From contig CAZCGA010000027.1 in the NCBI GenBank assembly GCA_964498075.1, positions 1-57,943 on the forward strand: DNA of 57,943 nt. The letters are read 5' to 3'. Position 1 is the stretch's first letter. Each line of letters starts with the position of its first letter. The notes beneath the pieces are model-generated. The model saw only the letters and a list, made by a program, of their open reading frames with translations, had not been told where the DNA came from and did no database searches. Of this stretch, positions 1 to 8,797 are shown in pieces. A program made the translations under genes and the position numbers. This DNA comes from CAZCGA01 sp964498075. Lineage in GTDB: Bacteria; Desulfobacterota; Binatia; HRBIN30.

Positions 1-1
1 C

Positions 2-64
2 GACATGGCGCGCTTCATCGGCAAGCTCGCCGCCTACCACGTCGCGGAGTACGTCGAGTCGTAA
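2..64 (+). CDS. C-terminal end of an unidentified protein (partial)
   Basis: An open frame enters from the left edge and ends at a TAA at 62-64, giving the last 20 residues of a protein (it ends in HVAEYVES). The start and nearly all of the gene lie outside the window. The tail has no recognisable motif, so no function is proposed. The next gene lies on the opposite strand and converges on it, about 65 bases away. Confidence 0.4.
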   Translation, partial: DMARFIGKLAAYHVAEYVES

Positions 65-129
65 AGGCGGTTTGGGAACCGCATCACGAGCGTCTGGGTT
101 CGCTGGCGCGCAGGACGCGCGCCCCTCCG

Positions 130-1209
130 TCACTTGGTCTCGGCGCACCGGCCCGCGGCGTCACGGACCGCGGTCACCAGCTCGGTCGCCGAAACCGCTG
201 CGTCACGGCTGACATCGGCAGCCGTACAGGCTGCAGAGGGCGTACGTCCCAATGCGATATTGAGCGCGGTGATGAGCTCGTTCGTCGTGACCCGGCCGCC
301 ACCGTCGCAATCGCCGGCGCAGGCGCCACCGGTGACCGTGAAATCGGAGGAAGCGATCTGCCTGAAGCCGACCACACGAACCACGTACGTACCCGGCAAC
401 GCATCCGGTACGGTGAAGTCGGCCTCATAGCTGCCCATCACGTCACCGGTCACCGTCGCAACCGGAGTGTCGCCGAAGAGGACCGCGGCAGCCCGGCCAC
501 CGCGAATGGACGCGCAACGCCCGCTCAAATGGACTTCCGTCCCCGGCGCCGCCGTGTCCGGCACCAGCGTGAGGCCGCGCGGGCAGAGCGCGACCGTCGG
601 AGTCGGCGTCGCGCTGCCGGTCGACGTCGCGGTTGCGGTCGGGCTTGGTGTCGGAGTGGTGGTGGGCGTCGCGCTCGGTCCGACCACCAGCGATACGATC
701 ACAAACCCTCCCAGCCCGTCGACGTGCGGCAACGACGTCGCGTCCGGCCGAAAGGCAATGGTGTTGCGGTTGGTCAGCGTGTACGTGCGCGGTGTCGCCG
801 TCGCCGCGATGCGCACGGCGCAGGTGTACAACGGGCCGTCCGGTATCGGGCTCGTATCACCGGTGGATAGGACGAAGATGCGCAGCGTCCTGGTCGAGCG
901 ATCCTCTTTCAAGACGCTGGCAAGCACGGTCTTGCCAATCGCCGGATTGATCCGGCACGCCGCCGGGTCGATGCTCAGCGCCACCTTGTTGAAGGTGATG
1001 TCGTTGGCTGTCGCCGCCACGCCGGTGCCGAACGCAACCAGATAAACCGTGATGTCTACCGCGTCGGCGGGCCGGCCGGTCTCCGAGCCGACATTGATAT
1101 GGACCAACCCCGGCGTCGGCGTCGCCGTTGGCACCTGCGCCGCGGCATGCGTTCCGACCACGGCAAGCGCCGCGATCAGCGCTACGCACGCACCTTCACC
1201 CGATCGCAC
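130..1209 (-). CDS. Secreted cohesin-like / dockerin-like protein with Thr-Pro linker
   Basis: Predicted exported protein of about 359 residues. A GTG at 1209 is preferred because it puts a short charged N-terminus before a hydrophobic run ending in HAAAQ (Sec signal peptide). An ATG at 1254 or 1296 would overlap the upstream phosphatase gene further. After the signal come a cohesin-like beta domain (about 30-175), a TPTP-rich linker, an Ig/IPT-like domain (about 212-300) and a C-terminal pair of EF-hand-like dockerin repeats (DCDGGGRVTTNEL and DVSRDAAVSATEL). The second repeat has lost some acidic calcium ligands. Cohesin and dockerin modules normally mediate extracellular protein assembly; the partner here is unknown. 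It overlaps the end of the upstream phosphatase gene by about 14 bases. Confidence 0.7.
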   Translation of the reverse strand: MRSGEGACVALIAALAVVGTHAAAQVPTATPTPGLVHINVGSETGRPADAVDITVYLVAFGTGVAATANDITFNKVALSIDPAACRINPAIGKTVLASVLKEDRSTRTLRIFVLSTGDTSPIPDGPLYTCAVRIAATATPRTYTLTNRNTIAFRPDATSLPHVDGLGGFVIVSLVVGPSATPTTTPTPSPTATATSTGSATPTPTVALCPRGLTLVPDTAAPGTEVHLSGRCASIRGGRAAAVLFGDTPVATVTGDVMGSYEADFTVPDALPGTYVVRVVGFRQIASSDFTVTGGACAGDCDGGGRVTTNELITALNIALGRTPSAACTAADVSRDAAVSATELVTAVRDAAGRCAETK

Positions 1210-1966
1210 TCTCCGCACGGAGCATCTCCAAGATCTCGTCGTGGACCAATCCATTCGACGCGATGGCGTTGCCCCCGTAAATCGTCGCCGCGCCACTGAA
1301 GTCGGTAAAGCGACCGCCGGCTTCCTCGATGATGATCTTCAGCGCCGCCATGTCCCACGGCTTCAGATCCAGCTCGAGCATCGCTTCGGCCTGGCCGCGC
1401 GCCACGAACGTGTGCCCGAAGTAGTCGCCGAAACCACGCTGCCGGCCCGAGGCGCGCACCAACCGCTCGAACGCCCGCCAGCAACCCGCCTGGTCGAAGG
1501 CGTCGATGCCGCCGAAAACGATCAGCCCTTCGCGCAGCGACTCGACGTGAGAGACGTGCAAGCGGCCGCGACTGTCGAACGCGCCGCAGCCGCGCGCCGC
1601 ATAGAGCAGGTCGTCGACCGCAGGGGCGTAGATGACCCCGGCGGTGATCTCGCCTTCCTCTTCCAGGCCGATCAGCGTCGCGAAGTACGGGATGCCGCGA
1701 ATGAAGTTCTTGGTGCCGTCGATCGGGTCGACGATCCATTTCGCACCGGCGCCGTGGCGCTCGCCGAATTCCTCACCCACAATGCCATAGTCTGGAAATC
1801 CCCGGCTGAGAACTTCGACGATCCGTTGCTCGCATTCGCGATCCGCTTGGGTCACCGGCGACCGATCGCCTTTGTACTCGACCGCCAACCCGGTTCGAAA
1901 ATAACGCAGCGCCACCTCACCCGCCGCCTTGGCCGCGGCGATGGCCACTTCGACTCGCTGGTCCAT
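1196..1966 (-). CDS. Inositol-monophosphatase family phosphatase (histidinol-phosphatase-like)
   Basis: A 256-residue Mg-dependent, Li-sensitive-type phosphatase, a normal length for the family. Metal ligands are visible: GEE at 64-66, WIVDPIDGT at 77-85 (Asp80, Asp83) and PWD at 203-205. The run through DPIDGTKNF and KPWDMAALKIIIEEAGG is closest to HisN-type histidinol-phosphate phosphatases, but inositol- or nucleotide-phosphatase activity cannot be excluded. The ATG at 1966 begins the family-typical N-terminus; an ATG 30 bases upstream only adds an Arg-rich tail. It is co-directional with the GT39-like gene upstream and overlaps the secreted protein downstream. No other histidine genes are visible. 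Confidence 0.8.
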   Translation of the reverse strand: MDQRVEVAIAAAKAAGEVALRYFRTGLAVEYKGDRSPVTQADRECEQRIVEVLSRGFPDYGIVGEEFGERHGAGAKWIVDPIDGTKNFIRGIPYFATLIGLEEEGEITAGVIYAPAVDDLLYAARGCGAFDSRGRLHVSHVESLREGLIVFGGIDAFDQAGCWRAFERLVRASGRQRGFGDYFGHTFVARGQAEAMLELDLKPWDMAALKIIIEEAGGRFTDFSGAATIYGGNAIASNGLVHDEILEMLRAESAIG

Positions 1967-2024
1967 GGCGGCGACATTAACCCGCATGCGGCGCATTCTC
2001 TAGCGTTATTTCGCCTGGCGCTCC

Positions 2025-3572
2025 TCAGCCGTGCGGCACGCGGTAGATGCGAATCGTCGGCCCAGTCCGGGTGGCTGTCGGGCCAATCTCGACGACCAGC
2101 GGCAGCTGGCTAAACACGAACTGGTAGAACGGCGGACCTGACGGCCCCACCACGTACGGCGGGTTGAGGGCGCGGCCGTACACATTCGAGCTCAGCACCA
2201 AGTAGTCGACGCGTTCGTCGAGACACCAGGCGTAGCCGCGGAACGCCGCCGACCACAGGTAGATGACGTCATAGCGATCGGCCGCCACCTGCGGTGTGTA
2301 TTCCTCGCGCACGATGCGACTGCCACGCGGAATGTTGGCCTCGATCCATTCGAGCGCTACCGTCCGTGTGTCGGGACGCGCCAGGCGCCGGTCGTTGCGC
2401 AGGCTCGCGGTGATCCCCGGTGCCGCAATCAGCAGCGCGGCGAGCCCGAAGACAGCCATGCGGACTGACGGGCGTCGGATGAGTGCGACGCAGCGCCACA
2501 GGAGGTCGGCGCCCAGCAGACAGAGAAACGGCAGGAGGATGATGAGATTGCGCTCGGCGCGCGACGGATACGAGGATACCACCGCAAAGTAGAGGATCGG
2601 CACCGAGACGAGTCCCAGGTTGATGCGCCGGGTCGGCCCACTCTCCCGCAGCAGGCCAGCTACCTGCGCGATCAGTCCCAACGCGCACAACACCGCCAGC
2701 GGCCGACTCAAGCCGGTGTCGTACAGGTACATTAGATACCAGAGCCAATTGCTCCCCGGGCTGTAGCCACCCAGGTAGTTCTGCCGTTGCTGCAGGAGAC
2801 CGGCCCCAAAGGCGGCGACGTCGAGCAGCGCAAATGGGCAGCCGATCAAAAACCCAGCGGCAGCGGCGGCAACCAAGGCACCGACCCGCCGCGCCGTGAC
2901 TGCGAGCGACGAGGAGAACGCCACCAGAAGAGGGACGATCAGTACGACCCCGGCGGTATACTTCGTGGCGGCCGCGAGGCCGGCGAGGAACGCCGCCGCG
3001 ACCAACCGCCGCGGGCGCTCGGCGTGGGTCCCTGCGATCGTCGCCAACAGTACCGCCGTCAGGAGCGTCGTGGCGGGCACGTCGGTGGTGAGGTAGTGAG
3101 TGCTTTCGTTGTGCAGCGGTGACGCCACCAGGAACAGCGCCGCGGCCAGCCCGGCCGATGGGGCGCTGTGCTGCGCGCCGGCGCGATACAGCAGCCACGC
3201 GCCGATGACCGCCGAGGCGGCGACCAGCAGCCGGCCGCCCAGGGCGAATGGCCATTGCGCCGGCAAGGCGTCCCACGGCCCGATCCGATTCACCGCCGCG
3301 TCCGTCGTCAGCGGCGCGTGCACGAAGGGTTGCAGCGTCGCGACGATCCCCGCTTGCAGATAAATCAGCAACGACGGGTATTGAAACCAGTGCGGATTGA
3401 GATCGCCGTCGCGGACGATGTTCAACGCCGGATGCAACACCAGGTGCTCGTCGGGATGATACAAGTACGGTGCACCCCAATCGACGGCCCAGAAGCGCAA
3501 CACGAGCGCCGCGCCGAGCACCACGGCCAGCGCGACACCTCGAAGCGTCAATTGGTGCGACTTCCCCTGCAT
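2025..3572 (-). CDS. GT39/ArnT-like membrane glycosyltransferase
   Basis: A 515-residue polytopic membrane protein with roughly 10-12 hydrophobic segments. Just after the first transmembrane helix is the loop YHPDEH (Asp41-Glu42), the acidic catalytic signature of dolichyl-phosphate-mannose/ArnT-type GT-C glycosyltransferases. The C-terminal third is a soluble periplasmic-type domain. These enzymes move a sugar from a polyprenyl-phosphate donor to a protein or lipid on the outer face of the membrane. Donor and acceptor cannot be read from the sequence. It is followed on the same strand by the phosphatase gene, 58 bases away. Confidence 0.75.
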   Translation of the reverse strand: MQGKSHQLTLRGVALAVVLGAALVLRFWAVDWGAPYLYHPDEHLVLHPALNIVRDGDLNPHWFQYPSLLIYLQAGIVATLQPFVHAPLTTDAAVNRIGPWDALPAQWPFALGGRLLVAASAVIGAWLLYRAGAQHSAPSAGLAAALFLVASPLHNESTHYLTTDVPATTLLTAVLLATIAGTHAERPRRLVAAAFLAGLAAATKYTAGVVLIVPLLVAFSSSLAVTARRVGALVAAAAAGFLIGCPFALLDVAAFGAGLLQQRQNYLGGYSPGSNWLWYLMYLYDTGLSRPLAVLCALGLIAQVAGLLRESGPTRRINLGLVSVPILYFAVVSSYPSRAERNLIILLPFLCLLGADLLWRCVALIRRPSVRMAVFGLAALLIAAPGITASLRNDRRLARPDTRTVALEWIEANIPRGSRIVREEYTPQVAADRYDVIYLWSAAFRGYAWCLDERVDYLVLSSNVYGRALNPPYVVGPSGPPFYQFVFSQLPLVVEIGPTATRTGPTIRIYRVPHG

Positions 3573-3629
3573 CTTGGCGCCTGCTCCGCCGGGAGATGAA
3601 TCTCCCGGCTCAGTGAAAGGAACCCCCGG

Positions 3630-5069
3630 TCAGTCCAGCTCGCCGCGCATGCGCTGGTACTCCACGACGCGCCGCACGGCGTGGGCGGCACGTTCGGGCG
3701 ACGCAAAGGTGAGCACTCCGCCGGCGCGTAACAGATCGCGTACCCGCGCCGCATCAGCCGGCCGGTGCGTGGCATCCAACACGACGGCAAAGAGTTTCGG
3801 CGTGCGTTGTGCGAACGCGACCAGCGCGGCGAACATCGTCTGCGCGAGCGCGGGGTACTCGGCCCAGCGATCGATCGCCAAACCGGCACCCAGATCGAGC
3901 GCAATCAGATCGATGCTCGGGTCGTCAGCTAGGATGGCCAGCAGACGTTCGAGGTTGTCCGGCCGGAATCCCATCGCGATGGTGCTGCCCGCGTCGAGCG
4001 GATTGCGAAAGCTGCCGCCGACGACTTGGAAGAACTCGGCCAGCTTGGCGTAGGATGCATCGGACAGCAGCGGCACCTCCAGGCCGGCCTGCGTGAAGGC
4101 ATCGGTCATGGCAACCGACGGACCGCCGGTCATGGCGATCAGGCCGGCGCGAAAACCCAGCGCCGGCTTCCCGACGAGTAACGTGCGTGCCACATCGAAC
4201 ACGGCGTCTTGCGTGTCCACCGCGATGGCACCGGCTTGCCGCGCCATGCCGCGCCATACCGCCGTCGGCGTCGCCAAGGCCGCGGTGTGCGAGAAGATGG
4301 CGCGCTGCCCCGCTTCGCTGACGCCGCCCTTCCACAGGATCACCGGCTTGGTCGCCGTCGTTTCTCGCAGCACGTTGTAGAAGCGCCGCCCGTTGCGCAC
4401 GCCCTCGATGTACGCTGCGATGATCGTCGTCTCGGGATCGTCGCGCAGATACTCCAGGTAGTCCGACGCGTCGGCCACCACGGCGTTGCCGAAGCTGACC
4501 GCCTTGCTGATGCCGACGCCCTCGGCGGGACCGCGCAGGCAGAAGGTGATCGTGTGCGTGCCGCTCTGGCCGATGAACCCCACCGGACCGGCCGCCGCGG
4601 CACCCACCGCTTGCCCGGGGAAATTACACACGCCCGCGCGTGGATTGGCGATGCCCATGCAGTTGGGGCCGATCAGCAGCAAGCCCTCGCGCCGTGCAAT
4701 CGCGGTGATCTCCTGTTCGAGGCGCACGCCCTCGGGATCGCCGGTCTCGGAGAACCCGGCGGTGAACAGCGTGACCGCCCCCACCTGCTTGGCGGCGCAG
4801 TCGGCGAGCAGCCGCGGCGCGAGAGTCCGCGGCACGGCGAGGACGACGTAGTCGACGGGCGCGGGGATGTCGAGCAAGCTGTGCACGTTGGTCACGCCGA
4901 GCGCCTCGATCGCCGGGATCTCGTTCGGATCGATCTGCACCGAGTACAGCTTTCCGGAGAAGCTGCGCAATGCCCGCAGCCAGAGAAAGCCGTTCATCTG
5001 CTTGTCGCCGACGACGGCGATGACATGCGGATGGAAGGCGCGATCGAAGTGCGCGCGGGAGAAGGTCAC
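3630..5069 (-). CDS. Acyl-CoA synthetase (ADP-forming), CoA-binding/alpha subunit
   Basis: A 479-residue alpha-type subunit of NDP-forming acyl-CoA synthetase (ACD). It has an N-terminal Rossmann CoA-binding domain (about 10-130), then succinyl-CoA-ligase-like domains with GPNCMG at 134-139 and GQSGTH at 167-172. The phospho-accepting histidine of this family fits His261 in FSHTAALA. The enzyme interconverts acyl-CoA, ADP and Pi with acid, CoA and ATP. Its start overlaps the stop of the ATP-grasp beta-subunit gene by 4 bases, so the two are translationally coupled and likely form one complex. The acyl substrate is unknown. Confidence 0.85.
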   Translation of the reverse strand: MTFSRAHFDRAFHPHVIAVVGDKQMNGFLWLRALRSFSGKLYSVQIDPNEIPAIEALGVTNVHSLLDIPAPVDYVVLAVPRTLAPRLLADCAAKQVGAVTLFTAGFSETGDPEGVRLEQEITAIARREGLLLIGPNCMGIANPRAGVCNFPGQAVGAAAAGPVGFIGQSGTHTITFCLRGPAEGVGISKAVSFGNAVVADASDYLEYLRDDPETTIIAAYIEGVRNGRRFYNVLRETTATKPVILWKGGVSEAGQRAIFSHTAALATPTAVWRGMARQAGAIAVDTQDAVFDVARTLLVGKPALGFRAGLIAMTGGPSVAMTDAFTQAGLEVPLLSDASYAKLAEFFQVVGGSFRNPLDAGSTIAMGFRPDNLERLLAILADDPSIDLIALDLGAGLAIDRWAEYPALAQTMFAALVAFAQRTPKLFAVVLDATHRPADAARVRDLLRAGGVLTFASPERAAHAVRRVVEYQRMRGELD

Positions 5070-5764
5070 GGCGCCGCCTCGACGAGCGCGCGGGCGTCGA
5101 CCGCGATGACGCCGTCGGGGTAGGCGAGCACCGGGTTGAGATCCAGCTCGCGAATCTCCCGCCGCTGCTCGACCAATCGCGAGACGCGCAACAAGAGATC
5201 TACGACCGCGGCCAGGTCGGTACCGGGACGGCCGCGCACACCGCGCAGCAGCGGCAGGCCGCGCAACTCACCGAGCATCTGCCGCGCGTCACGCGCCTGC
5301 AGCGGGAGCAGACGAAACGCGACGTCGTGCAGCGCCTCGACCAGCACGCCACCGAGGCCGCACATGATGACGTGCCCGAACTGCGCGTCGACGCTGACGC
5401 CGACGATCACTTCGACTCCGCCGGGCGGGGCCATGGGCTGCACCGACACGCCGTCGAGGCGGGCCTGTGGTTGTCGCGCGCGTGCTGCCTGCATCACGTC
5501 ATCGAACGCCGCAGTGACCGCAGCGGCCGACCCGAGGCCGAGGCGGACCCCGCCGACATCCGACTTGTGGGTGATGTCAGCCGAAACGATCTTCACCGCC
5601 ACGGGAAAGCCCAGACGTGCCGCGATGGCCGTTGCGTCGCTCGCCGTACGCGCCAGGGTGGTGGGCGTCACGGCGACGCCCGCTGCGGCGAGCAGCTCCT
5701 TCGCCTCGATCTCGTTCAGCACGCGCGCCGGCACAGGGCGCTGCATAGCCGAAATGGGCTGCAC
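5066..5764 (-). CDS. Acyl-CoA synthetase (ADP-forming), ATP-grasp/beta subunit
   Basis: A 232-residue ATP-grasp domain (ATP-grasp_5 type) with the hallmark HKSDVGGVRLGL segment that binds ATP in ADP-forming acetyl/acyl-CoA synthetase beta subunits and a C-terminal ELDLNPV segment for metal binding. The length matches stand-alone beta subunits. It lies directly upstream of the alpha-subunit gene with a 4-base overlap. The start is taken at 5764; the next ATG (5746) is equally possible. Confidence 0.85.
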   Translation of the reverse strand: MQPISAMQRPVPARVLNEIEAKELLAAAGVAVTPTTLARTASDATAIAARLGFPVAVKIVSADITHKSDVGGVRLGLGSAAAVTAAFDDVMQAARARQPQARLDGVSVQPMAPPGGVEVIVGVSVDAQFGHVIMCGLGGVLVEALHDVAFRLLPLQARDARQMLGELRGLPLLRGVRGRPGTDLAAVVDLLLRVSRLVEQRREIRELDLNPVLAYPDGVIAVDARALVEAAP

Positions 5765-5791
5765 GGAAAAGCGAATGCCCGACGAGCAGGC

Positions 5792-6030
5792 CTACAGCAA
5801 ACCCGCCTTGGTCAGCGGGTCCTCGAATTCGCTCAGCTCGTGCCAGTGGTCGCGAAACAGGGTGCGGAGGCGTGGCGCTCGTTGTTGATCGGGCTGGTGC
5901 CCTTCTTGAAGCCCAGGAGCTTCATCACCGGATCGTAAAAGGCCTCGGAGCGGCCGAGATCGCGGACGGCGATGTAGATGTGGTCGATGCCCGTGACCTC
6001 GAGCGTGTCTGACGTCATCCTCGCCTCCAT
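5792..6030 (-). pseudogene. VOC/glyoxalase-fold protein, internally deleted and frameshifted
   Basis: The N-terminal 50 residues are a typical VOC metalloenzyme start (GIDHIYIAVRDLGRSEAFYD... LLGFKKG...INNERH), but this frame stops at 5833 after only 65 codons. In a second frame, sequence from about 5875 to 5792 reads LRTLFRDHWHELSEFEDPL and looks like a genuine protein C-terminus. VOC proteins of this kind are usually 130-150 residues, so the middle is missing and the two ends are out of frame. The start is 6030 or the ATG at 6018. This could be a real deletion or an assembly collapse. Confidence 0.5.
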
Positions 6031-6051
6031 TGCAGCGGAGCCTGTCGTCGC

Positions 6052-6536
6052 TCAGTCCTCCTCCAGAAGCCACTCGAACTCGATCTCGTCCTCGATGGGC
6101 GTGCCGTCCGCATCCACCGCCGGAATCTCCGGCTTCAGTCGACGCGATTCACCCACGGCGCCGCGATGGATCGCAGCCTGCCGCCAGCCGACGGCGGCAT
6201 AGAACGACTGCGCGACCCGATTGTTGTTCGTCGTGACCAACCACACACGCCGGCATCCCGCTGCGCGTGCGATGGGCTGGACGGTCTGCAGGAGCAGACG
6301 GCCGATCCCCTCGCGCCGGCCCGCTGAGATGAGCACGACCACTTCACACTCGCTGCCGTCGATGCGGTACAGCATCAGGCCGACCGGCGCACCGTCGCGC
6401 TCGGCCACCACACCGGGCAGCGAGCGCGCGTCGTACAGCACACCGCGCGAGACGACGCGGGCGGACCCCGAAGTGCTCGGCGACCAGCGCTTCGAGCCAC
6501 GGGCGATCCGCGGCGGACAAGGGGACGTGTGGTCAT
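6052..6536 (-). pseudogene. GNAT acetyltransferase with apparent frameshifts
   Basis: The C-terminal 120 residues are an intact GNAT core: VAERDGAPVGLMLYRI, the acetyl-CoA loop GRREGIGRLLL, then NNNRVAQSFYAAVGW. The N-terminal helices are only readable by changing frame: an ATG at 6536 reads MTTRP; a different frame gives a plausible LSAADRPWLEALVAEHFG; the core frame resumes with SARVVSRG. The joins fall exactly at two four-base homopolymers (gggg at 6521-6524, cccc at 6466-6469). Deleting one base from each gives a continuous protein of about 160 residues. This looks like two 1-base insertions, either sequencing error or decay; a TTG start inside would leave one. The substrate is unknown. 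Confidence 0.6.
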
Positions 6537-6664
6537 GGGCGCCTCTCAATGACCTGCTCGGGCAGAGCCGGCGCTTCCGAAAAGGATCCTACAACCAGCT
6601 GCGCGGCATCGCGATCCCTGACGCTGACGAGCATGCCGGGAACATTGGATTCGAACGCGAGTCG

Positions 6665-6693
6665 TTGCAATCGGCCAACGCGTGACGTAGGAA
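6665..6693 (+). promoter_or_regulatory. Putative sigma-70 promoter of tRNA-Ser
   Basis: TTGCAA (6665-6670) is followed by a 17-base spacer and TAGGAA (6688-6693), about 20 bases before the mature tRNA. It is a reasonable but not perfect match to -35/-10 boxes; position is the main support. Confidence 0.35.
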
Positions 6694-6712
6694 AATCGGG
6701 CCGGTTTCGCTT

Positions 6713-6806
<94 letters not shown>

Positions 6807-6821
6807 CTTCCCTGTCCACAT

Positions 6822-7229
6822 CTACGGTACGCTCGGAGCCGGGCACGACACGTCGCACAGACTGGTGACGCCGCTCATGACGGTGCCACGCCGGGCGGTG
6901 CACTTGTCCGCAGCCGCCAGCTTGGCGCGCTTGTTGTGCTTGCAGCAGACGATCGGGCTGTGCGGCCGGCCGCAGATGGACATCGCGGCGCAGCGGATGA
7001 CCTTGGCGACGTTGCACCCATTCTTGCGGAGCTCGTTCACCTTCTTGCGCACACACTTCATGTACTGCCCGTGATTCTTCGCGTCGCATGGGCAGGCGGC
7101 GCTGACCGCGGCGCGTACATCGGAGACCGGACACGCGGGCGGCGCTTGCGCCCACGTCGAGCCCGTCGAGCCCGCGGCCAGACAGAGGGAAATTCCTACC
7201 AAGGCCGTGATCAGATACCGCTGCATCAT
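6822..7229 (-). CDS. Small secreted cysteine-rich protein
   Basis: About 135 residues from the ATG at 7229 (a second ATG follows at once). It has a clear Sec signal peptide (MMQRYLITALVGISLCLAAG...AQA) and a mature part with about 12 cysteines in patterns such as ACPCDA, VCCKH and LCDVSC, so several disulfides are expected outside the cytoplasm. The mature part is basic. I do not recognise the family and propose no function. It is a single gene, convergent with the tRNA on its left; the aminotransferase gene lies upstream on the same strand. Confidence 0.65.
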   Translation of the reverse strand: MMQRYLITALVGISLCLAAGSTGSTWAQAPPACPVSDVRAAVSAACPCDAKNHGQYMKCVRKKVNELRKNGCNVAKVIRCAAMSICGRPHSPIVCCKHNKRAKLAAADKCTARRGTVMSGVTSLCDVSCPAPSVP

Positions 7230-7350
7230 CGTTCTCCTCGGCACGCGGTCGACGCGCGCATCACCTGTGGTGGCGAGCATACCCCGGTGTGCTCCGGTTC
7301 TTCAAGTCAAAACGCGGCCGTTCCACGGGCGCCGGGGGCAGTCTGCGACG

Positions 7351-8517
7351 TCACCCGAGCGCCTTCCGCAGCCGCTCCATAGCCTCGCGCAGTCGGTCGT
7401 CCGGCACCGTCAACGAGAACCGCACGAAGCCCTCACCAAACTGGCCGTATGCGGTGCCGGCCGCGACCACGATGTGCGCCTTCTCGAACAAGAGGGTCGC
7501 GAACTCGATGCTCGACATGTTCTTCGGCGTCGGCACCCAGAGGTAAAAGGTCCCTCGCGCGGGGGTGAACCGGATACCGATGTCCGATAGCGCCTGCAGC
7601 ACCAACGCCCGCCGCCGGGCGTAGATGCCGAGCATGTGTCCGATGTTCTCGCCGCAGCGGCGCAGCGCACTGATGCCGGCAAACTGAATCGCGTTGAACA
7701 CGCCGGAATCCGTGTTCTCCTTCACCTGGGAGATTGCAGCGATCAGATCTTTGTTGCCCACCGCCATGCCGAGGCGCCAGCCGGTCATGTTGAAGGGCTT
7801 GGAGAGCGAGTTCAGCTCGATACCCACGTCCTTCGCCCCCGGGACGGACAAGAAGCTCAGCGGCTTCTCACCGTCGAACACGACTTCGATGTACGGGTTG
7901 TCGTAGCAGATGGCCACATCGTAATGCCGGGCAAACTCGACCAACTCGCGCAGAAACGCGGGCGTGGCCGTGGCACCGGTCGGGTTGTTCGGATAATTCA
8001 GAAACATGGCACTCGCCCGACGTGCCAGTTCCGAAGGGATGTCCTGCAGCCTTGGAAGGTAGTTATCTTCCGCCCGGATCGGGATGTTCATGGGCTCGCC
8101 GCCAGCCATCAAAATGCTGGCGCGGTAAGCGGGATAGCCCGGATCGGTCATCAGCACCGGCTCGCCGGGGTTCACTCGTGCCAGAACGAAGTGATGGCAA
8201 CCCTCCTTCGAGCCGATGAGGGCAAGCACCTCGGTGGCGGGGTCGACGGTGACCTGGTACCGATCGGCGTACCATTTTGCGACCGCCTGCCGGAAAGCCA
8301 GCATCCCCTTTTCTTCATCCGTCGGATAACGGTGGTTCGCCGGGTCATGCGCCGCCCGGTCCAGCTCGTCGATCACCGGCTGCGGTGTTGGTTCGACCGG
8401 GTCGCCAATCGCCAGGCTGATGACATCGACGCCGGCTGCCCGCGCTTGGGCAATCTTGTTCCTCAGCTCCATGAACAGGTAGGGTGCGATTTTCTTCAAT
8501 CTTTCAGCGGTTTGCAT
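7351..8517 (-). CDS. dapL: LL-diaminopimelate aminotransferase-like class I/II aminotransferase
   Basis: A 388-residue PLP fold-type I aminotransferase. The PLP lysine fits Lys240 in NSLSKPFNMTGWRLG. NYPNNPTG (174-181) and CYDNPYI (Asp206, Tyr209) are the cofactor-contacting motifs. The N-terminus (RLKKIAPYLFMEL...ISLAIGDPVEPTPQPVI) and LIGSKEG at 100-106 match the DapL branch, which turns tetrahydrodipicolinate straight into LL-diaminopimelate for lysine and peptidoglycan. A related aminotransferase with another amino-acid substrate remains possible. It is divergent from folK across a 280-base spacer. Confidence 0.75.
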   Translation of the reverse strand: MQTAERLKKIAPYLFMELRNKIAQARAAGVDVISLAIGDPVEPTPQPVIDELDRAAHDPANHRYPTDEEKGMLAFRQAVAKWYADRYQVTVDPATEVLALIGSKEGCHHFVLARVNPGEPVLMTDPGYPAYRASILMAGGEPMNIPIRAEDNYLPRLQDIPSELARRASAMFLNYPNNPTGATATPAFLRELVEFARHYDVAICYDNPYIEVVFDGEKPLSFLSVPGAKDVGIELNSLSKPFNMTGWRLGMAVGNKDLIAAISQVKENTDSGVFNAIQFAGISALRRCGENIGHMLGIYARRRALVLQALSDIGIRFTPARGTFYLWVPTPKNMSSIEFATLLFEKAHIVVAAGTAYGQFGEGFVRFSLTVPDDRLREAMERLRKALG

Positions 8518-8797
8518 CTCTTGGATCCCCTGTCCGAGTGCCGCGCACCGGCGGCGTCACCCGTCAAAATCCGACACACAGTGTCCGGGAAGGCCAGTAT
8601 CACCGGATTCACATCCGAGCAAGCTGTGCCAGGCGCGTTTGTAAATTTCGCGGAGAAGCGATAAGAAACAGCTACGAACACCCCAAAGGTGCTACCAGTG
8701 CTGAAGGGGAGATGGGTTTGGGGAAGGCCGCCGGGCCGTGGCGTGCGTACCGTGGCCAAAATGGGCGGCCGGAGACGGCGGGGAGGTTCGAGAGGCG
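8518..8797. other. Divergent intergenic region between dapL and folK
   Basis: 280 bases that must hold the promoters of the two divergent genes. No coding frame with protein-like composition is visible, and I see no clear repeat or hairpin. A GAGG Shine-Dalgarno at 8792-8795 belongs to folK. Confidence 0.4.

Noticed and set aside
600..720. Short sequence repeats near the Thr-Pro linker of the secreted protein
   Set aside because: They come from the coding sequence of a TPTP-type linker, not from a non-coding repeat.
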